A DNA stretch of 64,000 nt from Clostridia bacterium. Its GTDB lineage: Bacteria > Bacillota > Clostridia > Oscillospirales > Acutalibacteraceae. The first letter of the stretch is position 1, and every line of letters begins with the position of its first letter. Positions 17,019 through 24,389 of this stretch are shown piece after piece. The notes under the pieces are model-generated. The model was not told the origin of the DNA. It saw only the letters and a list, made by a program, of their open reading frames with translations, and searched no databases. Made by a program: the position numbers and the translations under genes. Where the stretch lies: NCBI GenBank assembly GCA_017513195.1, contig JAFXGM010000018.1, positions 1 to 64,000 of the forward strand, in the 5' to 3' direction.

Positions 17019-17948
17019 TTAATTAATATTGTCGAGTCCAAAGGTATGTATAAGACCTTGTCGATTACGCCAATCCTCTTTAACCTTTACCCAAAGCTTT
17101 ACTGATGCTTTTATACCAAAGAAATTTTCAATATCTTTACGGGCATAAGTGCCAATGCGTTTAAGCATTTCCCCACCCTTGCCGATTATAATTCCTTTGT
17201 GTGAATCTTTTTCACAGTAAATTACCGCATCAACGTGTAAAACGGGTTCACCGTTTACTGTATCGGTTTCATAAAATTTTTCAAGGTCAACGGCAACACC
17301 GTGTGGAACCTCTTTAGAAAGGCAACGAAGTAACTTTTCGCGTATCATTTCGGCTACCATAACCTTTTCGGGCTGATCGGTAAAATCGTCGCTTGCAAAA
17401 AAGTGTGGAGACGGCTTTGCATATTTGCCTATTTCCTTTAGCAAAATTTCTACACCGTCACCGCTTTTAGCCGAAAGCGGAATAACTGTTTCAAAATCAT
17501 AAAGGCGTGAATATGCAGTTATAATGCCAAATAAATCCTCTTTTTCTTTAAGCAAATCAATTTTATTAATCACCAAAATGCATTTAAGTTTTTTTGCTTT
17601 AACAGTATCTATAAGTGCATGCTCTGCAGGCGGCAAATTGTCGAAATCAAGCTTAAAGTCGGGACACGCGTCAACAACCAATACAGCTGCATCAACATCA
17701 CTCATACCGTCTTTAACAGCTTTTATCATACTGTCGCCAAGCAAATTATGTGGCTTATGAAAACCGGGTGTATCAATAAATACAAGCTGTGTTTCAGCGT
17801 TTGTTACAACGCCCATAATTTTTGTTCTTGTAGTTTGTGGCTTGTCCGACACTATTGCAACCTTTTGCCCAACTATTTTATTAAGCAATGAAGATTTACC
17901 AACGTTTGGTCGGCCAATAATTGTAATAAATGCAGATTTTTGTTCCAT
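17019..17948 (-). CDS. era: GTPase Era
   Basis: 309 residues. GTPase motifs are complete: G1 GRPNVGKS (residues 11-18), switch 'TTRTKIMG', G3 DTPGFHKP, G4 NKIDLL and G5 SAKSG. The C-terminal KH domain carries GIIIGKGGEMLK, used to bind the 3' end of 16S rRNA. Era is a late assembly factor of the 30S subunit. It starts 4 bp after the ybeY stop; both genes act on 16S rRNA maturation. Confidence 0.97.
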   Translation of the reverse strand: MEQKSAFITIIGRPNVGKSSLLNKIVGQKVAIVSDKPQTTRTKIMGVVTNAETQLVFIDTPGFHKPHNLLGDSMIKAVKDGMSDVDAAVLVVDACPDFKLDFDNLPPAEHALIDTVKAKKLKCILVINKIDLLKEKEDLFGIITAYSRLYDFETVIPLSAKSGDGVEILLKEIGKYAKPSPHFFASDDFTDQPEKVMVAEMIREKLLRCLSKEVPHGVAVDLEKFYETDTVNGEPVLHVDAVIYCEKDSHKGIIIGKGGEMLKRIGTYARKDIENFFGIKASVKLWVKVKEDWRNRQGLIHTFGLDNIN

Positions 17949-17951
17949 AGT

Positions 17952-18434
17952 TTACACCTTTGTTATAGCAAGTCCAAGTTTTGTAAGGATTGCTTCTTCT
18001 TTTTCACGCATTTTAGCCTTTTCTATTCCCTCATCAACGTGGTCGTATCCAAGCAAATGAAGCATTGAGTGAACGGTAAGATATGCAATCTCTCGTCGAA
18101 GACCGTGACCGTATAATTCGCCCTGTGAAATGGCGTGCTCAACCGAGATTACAATATCACCAAGCATTTTGTTGTTTGTTTCGGGATTTGTATCATAAAC
18201 ACCGTCTTCGCCCAAAGGAAAAGATAACACGTCGGTAGATTTATCAATATTACGGTACTCGTTGTTATATTTTTTTATTTGCTCATCATCAACAAAGGTA
18301 ACCTCTACCTCAGCATTGTCTGGAAAATTTTCTTCAACAAGCGTTGCAGTACATGCTTTGCGAATAAGCAATTTAGTACCAACAGGTATTTTGCTTTTGG
18401 TTTGAGCGTTTGTAATATTAACCTTAATTTTCAT
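17952..18434 (-). CDS. ybeY: Endoribonuclease YbeY (rRNA maturation factor)
   Basis: 160 residues from the ATG at 18434 (GGTG six bases upstream; a GTG three codons earlier is the alternative). The zinc-binding motif H-x3-H-x5-H is seen as 'VHSMLHLLGYDH', preceded by 'STDVLSFPLGED'. YbeY takes part in 16S rRNA 3'-end processing and in 70S quality control. It overlaps the end of phoH by 11 nt, so translation is probably coupled. Confidence 0.95.
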   Translation of the reverse strand: MKIKVNITNAQTKSKIPVGTKLLIRKACTATLVEENFPDNAEVEVTFVDDEQIKKYNNEYRNIDKSTDVLSFPLGEDGVYDTNPETNNKMLGDIVISVEHAISQGELYGHGLRREIAYLTVHSMLHLLGYDHVDEGIEKAKMREKEEAILTKLGLAITKV

Positions 18435-19386
18435 TGTTTTCACCGTTTCTCTCGTATGCGTTTATAATTTCTTGTACCAAGCGATGTCGTACAACGTCTT
18501 TGGCTTTAAGCTTTGTAATGGCAATATCGTCAATACCTTTAAGTATTTGAACAGCCTGTTTAAGACCGGATTTTTTATCACCCGGCAAATCTATTTGCGT
18601 AATGTCACCTGTTACTACAGCTTTTGAATTAAATCCTAAACGGGTTAAAAACATCTTCATTTGCTCTTGGGTTGTATTTTGTGCTTCATCGAGAATAATA
18701 AAGCTATCATCAAGAGTACGACCACGCATATATGCAAGAGGCGCAACCTCAATATCGCCACGTTCTTGACAACGTTGAAAATTTTCGGCGCCAAGCATAT
18801 CGTATAGCGCATCATATAATGGACGCAAATACGGGTCAACTTTTTGTTGTAAATCGCCAGGCAAAAAACCAAGCTTTTCCCCCGCTTCAACTGCGGGTCG
18901 AGTAAGGATTATTCTATTAACCTTTTTAGAACGAAATGCGTTTACTGCAAGTGCGACAGCAAGATAGGTTTTACCCGTGCCTGCAGGGCCAACACCTATT
19001 GTGATTGTGTGATTCTGAATTGCTTCAACGTAACGACGCTGGCCAAGAGTTTTGGGCTTTACGGGCTTGCCCTTTGCTGTTACACAAATACAACTGGCAT
19101 CGGTAAGACGAGATATTTTATCATCCTCATCTTCTTCAACCATATTCATAACGTAATCAATATTATGTGCCGTAAGTGCCTCGCCTTTATTTATTATTTC
19201 TAGTAAGCATTTTATGGCTCTTGATGCGTTGGAAACATTTATGGTTTCACCGATTATCTTTAATTGACCGGCGTGCGATGTAATAGCAACATTGTAACGA
19301 TTTTCAATTTTTTTGATATTTTCATCAAGATTTCCAAAAAGATTTACAAGCTGTTCTACTCGCTCGATATCAATAAGCAATTCCAT
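18424..19386 (-). CDS. phoH: PhoH-like ATPase
   Basis: 320 residues from the ATG at 19386 (GGGAG eight bases upstream). An N-terminal KH-like region is followed by a superfamily I helicase-type ATPase with GPAGTGKT (Walker A) and 'FIILDEAQN' (Walker B). PhoH partners with YbeY in many bacteria and is probably an RNA-linked ATPase. The gene order yqfD-phoH-ybeY-era matches other endospore formers, but the B. subtilis genes yqfF, dgkA and cdd are missing between them. Confidence 0.93.
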   Translation of the reverse strand: MELLIDIERVEQLVNLFGNLDENIKKIENRYNVAITSHAGQLKIIGETINVSNASRAIKCLLEIINKGEALTAHNIDYVMNMVEEDEDDKISRLTDASCICVTAKGKPVKPKTLGQRRYVEAIQNHTITIGVGPAGTGKTYLAVALAVNAFRSKKVNRIILTRPAVEAGEKLGFLPGDLQQKVDPYLRPLYDALYDMLGAENFQRCQERGDIEVAPLAYMRGRTLDDSFIILDEAQNTTQEQMKMFLTRLGFNSKAVVTGDITQIDLPGDKKSGLKQAVQILKGIDDIAITKLKAKDVVRHRLVQEIINAYERNGENNEN

Positions 19387-19445
19387 GTGTTTTACTCCCG
19401 TTTGCGTATAATTATATTTATTATATACTAAAAAGGATATAAAAG

Positions 19446-20615
19446 TCAATTTACATTGTCAAATAATATTTCCTCAGGAACTGCTATATTTTCTTTGCAA
19501 ATATAGGTGATTTTTAGCAGTATACCCTTTTCGGTTTTTATAGTTTCCTTTTTTGCTTCAGTAATGCTTATAAAATCGAATTTTTTTACTTGTTTTTCAA
19601 TATCTTTATATAGCATATTTTCAAGTGTTGCTTGGTCGTATTTTACTTCTTTTTCTTTTGTAAAAAAATAATATTCGGTAGATGTTTTGATTGGTATTTT
19701 ATTTCCGAATAGCTCAAAAATTTTTACTTTGTTTTTATATACGTGGTTTTGCGTTATATTATTAAAATACAGTGGTATTTTTATACCAAAAAATTCGATT
19801 GTTCGTCTTTTATTTACATCACCCGTTTGCTTGGTAATTGATTGTATATAATTTCCCTCAGCTGAAAATTCTCTTTTTGTTTCGGCAATAATTTCTCCGT
19901 TTGAATGAACAAATACAAGGCTTGAGCTGTTTTGATTGATACCCGAGACAAGCAAATCTCCTTTTGAAACAGTGTCGCCGACTTTTATGCTGACACTACC
20001 AGAACTTACGTCAATTTTGGTTATTTTTCCATCTATTAATGCTTTTAAATTGCAGGGGGTTTCTCTTTCCTCTTTATCGGTTGTTTTAGTTTCGGTAATA
20101 TTAATGTTTAAAACACAACCCTCTAAATTAAAGGAACACCAGGCTATTTTATTATTATTAAGCTGCAAACGTTGTGCGTCATATTTACTATTAATTTTGC
20201 TTTTATATACTCCTTCATAAATCCCTATTTTATTTGATGCTTTTATAATTTCATCCTTCGAAATAGTTTTATTTCCGTTTATGTTTATAATCCAAACAAA
20301 GTTTGTTAAAAAATATAATAACGCAAAAAATAAAACACCACCTAAAAGCGCACCAAAGCGTTTATTGTATTTGCCGGTTTTAAATATTAAACCGTGTTTA
20401 TTTAGTATTTTAATTTTACATTTTTTCTTTTGTCGTATTTTGTACATATTTAAAAAATTTTTAATAGAAACATTTGCAATAATGGCACCGTTTTGCCAGT
20501 ATAAATTCCAAATTGTAATGCCGTTAGCAGTTGCAAGATTAATAAACTGTTCGCAAAACTCGCCTTTTATTTGTATTGTTAAATACCCAAATAAATAACG
20601 CCATATCCATATCAT
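19446..20615 (-). CDS. yqfD: Sporulation protein YqfD
   Basis: 389 residues from the ATG at 20615 (AGGTGAT upstream; an in-frame TTG at 20633 would overlap yqfC). One membrane segment near residues 88-110 follows a basic stretch, and most of the protein lies on the far side. The 'VKVGDTVSKGDLLVSG'-like segment is a lipoyl/biotinyl-type barrel. YqfD is needed for efficient sporulation in B. subtilis and is made in the mother cell. It lies 8 bp after yqfC, and the pair is a hallmark of endospore formers. Confidence 0.9.
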   Translation of the reverse strand: MIWIWRYLFGYLTIQIKGEFCEQFINLATANGITIWNLYWQNGAIIANVSIKNFLNMYKIRQKKKCKIKILNKHGLIFKTGKYNKRFGALLGGVLFFALLYFLTNFVWIININGNKTISKDEIIKASNKIGIYEGVYKSKINSKYDAQRLQLNNNKIAWCSFNLEGCVLNINITETKTTDKEERETPCNLKALIDGKITKIDVSSGSVSIKVGDTVSKGDLLVSGINQNSSSLVFVHSNGEIIAETKREFSAEGNYIQSITKQTGDVNKRRTIEFFGIKIPLYFNNITQNHVYKNKVKIFELFGNKIPIKTSTEYYFFTKEKEVKYDQATLENMLYKDIEKQVKKFDFISITEAKKETIKTEKGILLKITYICKENIAVPEEILFDNVN

Positions 20616-20623
20616 ATAATCAC

Positions 20624-20917
20624 CTATAAACAAAATTCAATGGTAAAAAAATTACCTTTTATATCTATTTTTTCATTCTCAAACGACAATATCAAAAAAT
20701 CATTACCCGTAAGCGATATATACCCTTTTTTTATCTTTAATTTTATATAGTTGTTTTGATAGTCTTCAATTCCATAACAACCATCAATTATTAACTTTTT
20801 GTTAGAAAAAATTTCTATATGAGCGCCATTTAGAAATTCTTTGCTTAATATTTCATTACTATCTTTGATAAGATTGAATTTATCTTTCTTTTTAGATTTG
20901 AATTTAAATTTTGACAA
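20624..20917 (-). CDS. yqfC: Sporulation protein YqfC
   Basis: 97 residues from a TTG start with GGGGTGG just upstream. A lysine-rich N-terminus precedes a small beta-strand fold ('IIDGCYGIEDYQNNYIKL', 'GYISLTGNDFLILSF') that matches the YabP/YqfC family. It is a mother-cell sporulation protein that acts with YqfD. The gene is divergent from ylbJ across an 88-bp AT-rich gap. Confidence 0.85.
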   Translation of the reverse strand: MSKFKFKSKKKDKFNLIKDSNEILSKEFLNGAHIEIFSNKKLIIDGCYGIEDYQNNYIKLKIKKGYISLTGNDFLILSFENEKIDIKGNFFTIEFCL

Positions 20918-21005
20918 GATACCACCCCTATTGATACACTAATTTAAAATATGAAAAAATAATTATAATAATTCAAAAAGCATATAAATTATTGGTGATA
21001 ATTTT

Positions 21006-22058
21006 ATGAATAAAAAAACCAAAATATTAAGTGGTGTTATCATAATAATCTTTAGTTTGTTAATATTATGTTTTCCTAAAATTTCAAAAGAAGGTATAAC
21101 ACGCGGACTGATGATTTCATCAAACGTAATAATACCCTCTTTATTTCCATTTATGGTCTGTGTATCAATGATAATTAAATATGGCTTGTCAATTAAAAAC
21201 ACTTTATTTAACAAGGTAATATACAAACTTTTCGGCCATACTTTTGATATATTTTTGACCTTTTTATTATCATTAATTGGCGGATACCCTATCGGTGCGA
21301 AACTAGTTAATGATTTATATAATAATAATTTGATTGATAAAAAAACGGCAGATATTATGTTAGTATATTGTGTAAATGCGGGACCGGCATATATTATTTC
21401 TGTTGTAGGCAGTACGTTAGCATCAGAAGCGATTGGAACGGTAATATTTATTTCCCATATTTTATCGTCGGTTATATTGGCACTTGTTTTTGCCAATAAG
21501 CTAAAAAAGAGCACAAAGCCAATGAATAACAAAATAAATAAACCATCATTGTTTTCAGAAATATTTGTTCAAAGTGTTGGCGATGCTTGTGAAAGCATTG
21601 TTAAAATATGTAGCTTTATTGTATTGTTTTCGGCAATAATTGCTTATTTTGATTATTTTTCACATAATATGACAATCATTAAAAATGTATCGCTATTCTT
21701 AGAGGTTACATCGGCTATTTATAAAACAAAAAACGTATATTTTATCTCTTTTTTGCTTGGCTTTTCGGGCATTTCAATATGGTGTCAAATTTTTGCTTTA
21801 TCAAAAAGCAGAAAAATAAATTATAAAATGTTTGTTTTTGGCAGAATTTTACACGGTGCGTTAAGTGCTTTAATTACTAAAATACTATCAAAGTTTTTGA
21901 AAGTAAAAGTTGCCACTTTTAGTAATGGTACTGTACTAAAAAACGATTTTTTATATTCGGATGTTACATTACTTATCTCAATTGTTATAATGTTGGTTGT
22001 ATTTTTAATATTTATATATACAAAAAATAGTGGAAAATTTATAAACGATGTGATATAA
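21006..22058 (+). CDS. ylbJ: Sporulation integral membrane protein YlbJ
   Basis: 350 residues with eight or more hydrophobic segments spread over the whole length, and the conserved 'GGYPIGAKLVNDLY' and 'CVNAGPAYII' segments of the nucleoside-recognition/YlbJ family. YlbJ is a sigma-E dependent protein required for a heat-resistant spore coat in B. subtilis. GGTGAT precedes the ATG. It faces yqfC-yqfD, so two sporulation units share one intergenic region. Confidence 0.88.
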   Translation: MNKKTKILSGVIIIIFSLLILCFPKISKEGITRGLMISSNVIIPSLFPFMVCVSMIIKYGLSIKNTLFNKVIYKLFGHTFDIFLTFLLSLIGGYPIGAKLVNDLYNNNLIDKKTADIMLVYCVNAGPAYIISVVGSTLASEAIGTVIFISHILSSVILALVFANKLKKSTKPMNNKINKPSLFSEIFVQSVGDACESIVKICSFIVLFSAIIAYFDYFSHNMTIIKNVSLFLEVTSAIYKTKNVYFISFLLGFSGISIWCQIFALSKSRKINYKMFVFGRILHGALSALITKILSKFLKVKVATFSNGTVLKNDFLYSDVTLLISIVIMLVVFLIFIYTKNSGKFINDVI

Positions 22059-22080
22059 TCATCAAACGGAGATGATTTAT

Positions 22081-22296
22081 ATGGCACTTAAAGGCTTTAA
22101 CAAAAAGTTGCAAAAATCTTGTTTATGGTGTATTCACGGTATTAAATCTGAATATTCTGATGATATTTTTTGTAAAAAACACGGCGTTACAACCCGTGCT
22201 GATTCTTGTCGCCATTATAAGTATGATCCGCTCAAACGCACACCACAAAGAATAAAGCCTGCAGGTGAATTTACAAAAGACGATTTTTCGCTTTAA
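22081..22296 (+). CDS. Small four-cysteine protein, unrecognised
   Basis: 71 residues from the ATG at 22081 (GGAG nine bases upstream; the in-frame ATG at 22072 touches that site). Cysteines at 14, 17, 31 and 43 (C-x2-C-x13-C-x11-C) with nearby histidines suggest a single zinc-ribbon-like site. The second half is basic and proline-bearing (YDPLKRTPQR), which suggests nucleic acid or ribosome contact. It lies 35 bp before smpB on the same strand. I do not recognise the family. Confidence 0.7.
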   Translation: MALKGFNKKLQKSCLWCIHGIKSEYSDDIFCKKHGVTTRADSCRHYKYDPLKRTPQRIKPAGEFTKDDFSL

Positions 22297-22331
22297 GACT
22301 TCGTTAAAATAAATGAAAGGAGATTCGGCGT

Positions 22332-22790
22332 ATGGAAAACACAAAGACAATAGCAACCAATAAAAAAGCTTTTCACGAGTATTTTGTGCTTGAAAGCTAT
22401 GAGGCCGGTATCTCACTTTCGGGTACCGAGGTAAAGTCGATACGAGCCGGTGGTGTAAATTTAAAAGACTCTTGGGTTAGTGTTGATGATGGTGAAATGA
22501 TTATTAAGCAGATGCATATTAGCCCATATGACCACGGTAATATATTTAACAAAGAGCCAAAGCGTGACCGCAAGCTGCTTATGCATAAGCGTGAAATAAT
22601 GCGCCTTTTCGGTACGGTTAAGCAACAGGGTTTAACGCTTATTCCCCTATCACTTTATTTTAAGGGTTCGCTTGTTAAGGTGCAGTTAGGTCTTTGCAAA
22701 GGTAAACAGCTACACGACAAGCGAGCAACCGCCGCAAAACGTGATGCTAACCGTACAATAGACCGCGCACTTAAAGAACAAAATCGTTAA
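22332..22790 (+). CDS. smpB: SsrA-binding protein SmpB
   Basis: 152 residues, ATG after AAAGGAG. It has the SmpB beta-barrel start (KKAFHEYFVLESYEAGI, 'LSGTEVKSIR') and the basic tail (HDKRATAAKRDANR) that enters the decoding centre. SmpB carries tmRNA to ribosomes stalled without a stop codon. Its RNA partner is encoded 34 bp downstream on the same strand. Confidence 0.97.
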   Translation: MENTKTIATNKKAFHEYFVLESYEAGISLSGTEVKSIRAGGVNLKDSWVSVDDGEMIIKQMHISPYDHGNIFNKEPKRDRKLLMHKREIMRLFGTVKQQGLTLIPLSLYFKGSLVKVQLGLCKGKQLHDKRATAAKRDANRTIDRALKEQNR

Positions 22791-22824
22791 TTACTTTTTC
22801 ACTCTTACTTATTACTTAAAATAT

Positions 22825-23170
22825 GGGGGCGTAAAGGTTTCGACAGGGATTTTGAACTATTGGAAGCGAGCAGCGGTGCGGAACCGCTTTAAAATCCGCA
22901 ATTTAAAATTAACTGACAACAATAAAGTTGCACTTGCTGCCTAATTAGGCGGCCGTCCGACCAAAGAGTACCGCGGCTTTGGGAGGGCGTCATTTAGCGG
23001 TAAATGTGAACAGTGTCTTGTTCCAGTCACTGTCATAAAGTAGGAACTACCAAGTATAACGGTTTGATTTTTGTCTGTTATATGAGGGAAGTTTAAACAA
23101 TAATCTGCGCTCGGAGATGCCGATAGGAATAGGTTTTTGGACGGGGGTTCGACTCCCCCCGCCTCCACCA
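22825..23170 (+). ncRNA. ssrA: tmRNA (transfer-messenger RNA)
   Basis: 346 nt. The 5' end GGGGGCG pairs with the 3' CGCCTCC before an encoded CCA; TAAAGGTTTCGACAGGG is the conserved start, and the T-arm is GGGGGTTCGACTCCCCC. The tag frame reads ...DNNKVALAA-stop at 22915-22944, with the usual hydrophobic ALAA end recognised by ClpXP-type proteases. It is directly downstream of smpB. Confidence 0.97.
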
Positions 23171-23173
23171 AAT

Positions 23174-23206
23174 AATAAAAGCTCGTCTTTACGACGGGCT
23201 TTTATT
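23174..23206 (+). terminator. Terminator of tmRNA
   Basis: AATAAAAGCTCGTC pairs with GACGGGCTTTTATT (one G-T pair) around TTTAC. It starts 3 bases after CCA. Confidence 0.85.
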
Positions 23207-23218
23207 GTTCTAGTTGAA

Positions 23219-23361
23219 TTTGGGAGTCGAACAAGGAAGGAGCAAATCGTACGATTTGCGGAAGATAACAGTACAGTGTACTGTTATCGCTGACGTGGGC
23301 AAGCAACGCAAGTAGCGCGATAGTCGCGTTGCGACGGAAAACTCCCCCCGCCTCCACCAAA
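23219..23361 (+). mobile_element. Hairpin-rich element ending in a copy of the tmRNA 3' end
   Basis: It begins TTTGGGAGTCGAAC; 23222-23232 is an inverted copy of the tmRNA T-arm. It ends with 23341-23361, an exact copy of the last 19 nt of tmRNA plus two following bases. Between these lie three stems: an 18-bp palindrome (23242-23259), an 11-bp hairpin (23264-23288) and GCAACGC/GCGTTGC (23303-23332) with an inner CGCGA/TCGCG. The plan is the same as the element beside tRNA-Lys, but the hairpin sequences differ. There is no plausible gene inside. Mobility is inference. Confidence 0.6.
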
Positions 23362-23405
23362 CTTCAATAAGGCGTAATGCTTTATGGGTTCTTTTATTAA
23401 ATAAT

Positions 23406-23451
23406 AAAATTAAACCGCCCCGAGCCATATAACTCGAGGCGGTTTAATTTT
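23406..23451 (-). terminator. Long terminator-like hairpin downstream of araC
   Basis: AATTAAACCGCC pairs with GGCGGTTTAATT, then CGAG with CTCG after a single C/A mismatch. It lies 43 bp past the AraC-type gene. Both flanks are A/T-rich, so it may work in both directions. Confidence 0.75.
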
Positions 23452-23493
23452 GGGTGTAGTAAGTTCAAAAGTTTGTATTTTTCGTTATAAGAC

Positions 23494-24273
23494 TCATTCA
23501 AAAAAATTATTCATATATTCTTTTGGAGTATAACCAGTGCTTTTTTTAAAAAATTTTGAGAAATAATTTATAGTATTAAATCCACATGCTTTTGAAACGT
23601 ATGAAACCGATGCTTGCCCAGAAACAAGTAGTCTTTTTGCAAGCTCGATTCTCTGAAACAACACATCATTCATCGCTGAAATACCATACAAATTACTATA
23701 TAGTTCGCTAAAACGACTAATAGAATAACCAGATAATTCACTCATTGTTTTTAAACACCAATTATCTTGCGGATTTTTAACTATAGCTCGTTTTACAACT
23801 GCTATTTTTTCAAATGATTCATCATAAAAATTTATTTTTGTATAGGCACGATGTAGCGAAATTATAAGCTGAGTAATAATCGCATCAATAAAATCTTCAG
23901 CTCCAATCTTGTTGGATGAAAATTCTCTTGTTAAACGATTCATATATTTTCTAAAAATAGAATTGTCCCCAACATTAAAGGCAGTATTAAGTGGTAATTC
24001 ATATTTTTTTAAAAGACTTGTAAAATCATCGCCATTAATATGAAACCAATCGTTTATAAAACCACACTCACTATCCGGAACAGGACCATGATAAACTATA
24101 TTTTCGGGTGTATTAATCAAAATATCGCCCTTATTTCCCCTGTGTAAAACATCGTCTTTAAGATATAAAAACGGCGTGGAAAAACAACAAACGGTATAAA
24201 ATGAGGATTTTGTTTTGTGACAAAATTCACCCTTTTTATGAGGAAAATCTATTCCTAAAACTTTAAGCTCCAT
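23494..24273 (-). CDS. AraC family transcriptional regulator
   Basis: 259 residues from the ATG at 24273 (a TTG four codons upstream is possible). An N-terminal cupin-like sensor domain (~1-140) is followed by the double helix-turn-helix of the AraC family. The second helix-turn-helix holds 'VSYVSKACGFNTINYFSKFF' and the signature end 'KKSTGYTPKEY'. It is divergent from the beta-mannosidase gene with a 116-bp gap, so it most likely activates that gene in response to a mannose-containing sugar. The effector is inferred from context only. Confidence 0.88.
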   Translation of the reverse strand: MELKVLGIDFPHKKGEFCHKTKSSFYTVCCFSTPFLYLKDDVLHRGNKGDILINTPENIVYHGPVPDSECGFINDWFHINGDDFTSLLKKYELPLNTAFNVGDNSIFRKYMNRLTREFSSNKIGAEDFIDAIITQLIISLHRAYTKINFYDESFEKIAVVKRAIVKNPQDNWCLKTMSELSGYSISRFSELYSNLYGISAMNDVLFQRIELAKRLLVSGQASVSYVSKACGFNTINYFSKFFKKSTGYTPKEYMNNFFE

Positions 24274-24323
24274 ATACACACCCAAAATCGTAAGATAATA
24301 TAAATATATCGTTAAATAATATA

Positions 24324-24352
24324 TTGTTTTTTTAATAATATCATAATAAAAT
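24324..24352 (+). promoter_or_regulatory. Probable promoter of the beta-mannosidase gene
   Basis: TTGTTT (24324-24329), a 17-bp spacer and TAAAAT (24347-24352). It lies in the gap shared with the AraC-type gene, 38 bp before the ATG. Confidence 0.5.
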
Positions 24353-24389
24353 ATAAATGCAAGTAAAAATTTAGAAACGAGGTCTTAAA

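Noticed and set aside
20918..21005. Sigma-E promoter for yqfC
   Set aside because: TCATATT on the minus strand fits the -35 consensus, but no CATACAMT-like -10 lies at the right distance.
22941..23171. 76-codon minus-strand frame starting MVEAGGVEPP
   Set aside because: It is antisense to tmRNA; this product is a well-known false gene made from the 3' end of ssrA.
23210..23428. 72-codon minus-strand frame with the look of a small gene
   Set aside because: It lies entirely over the hairpin element and the copied tmRNA 3' end. Its sequence is the translation of palindromes and the tmRNA end, with no ribosome site.
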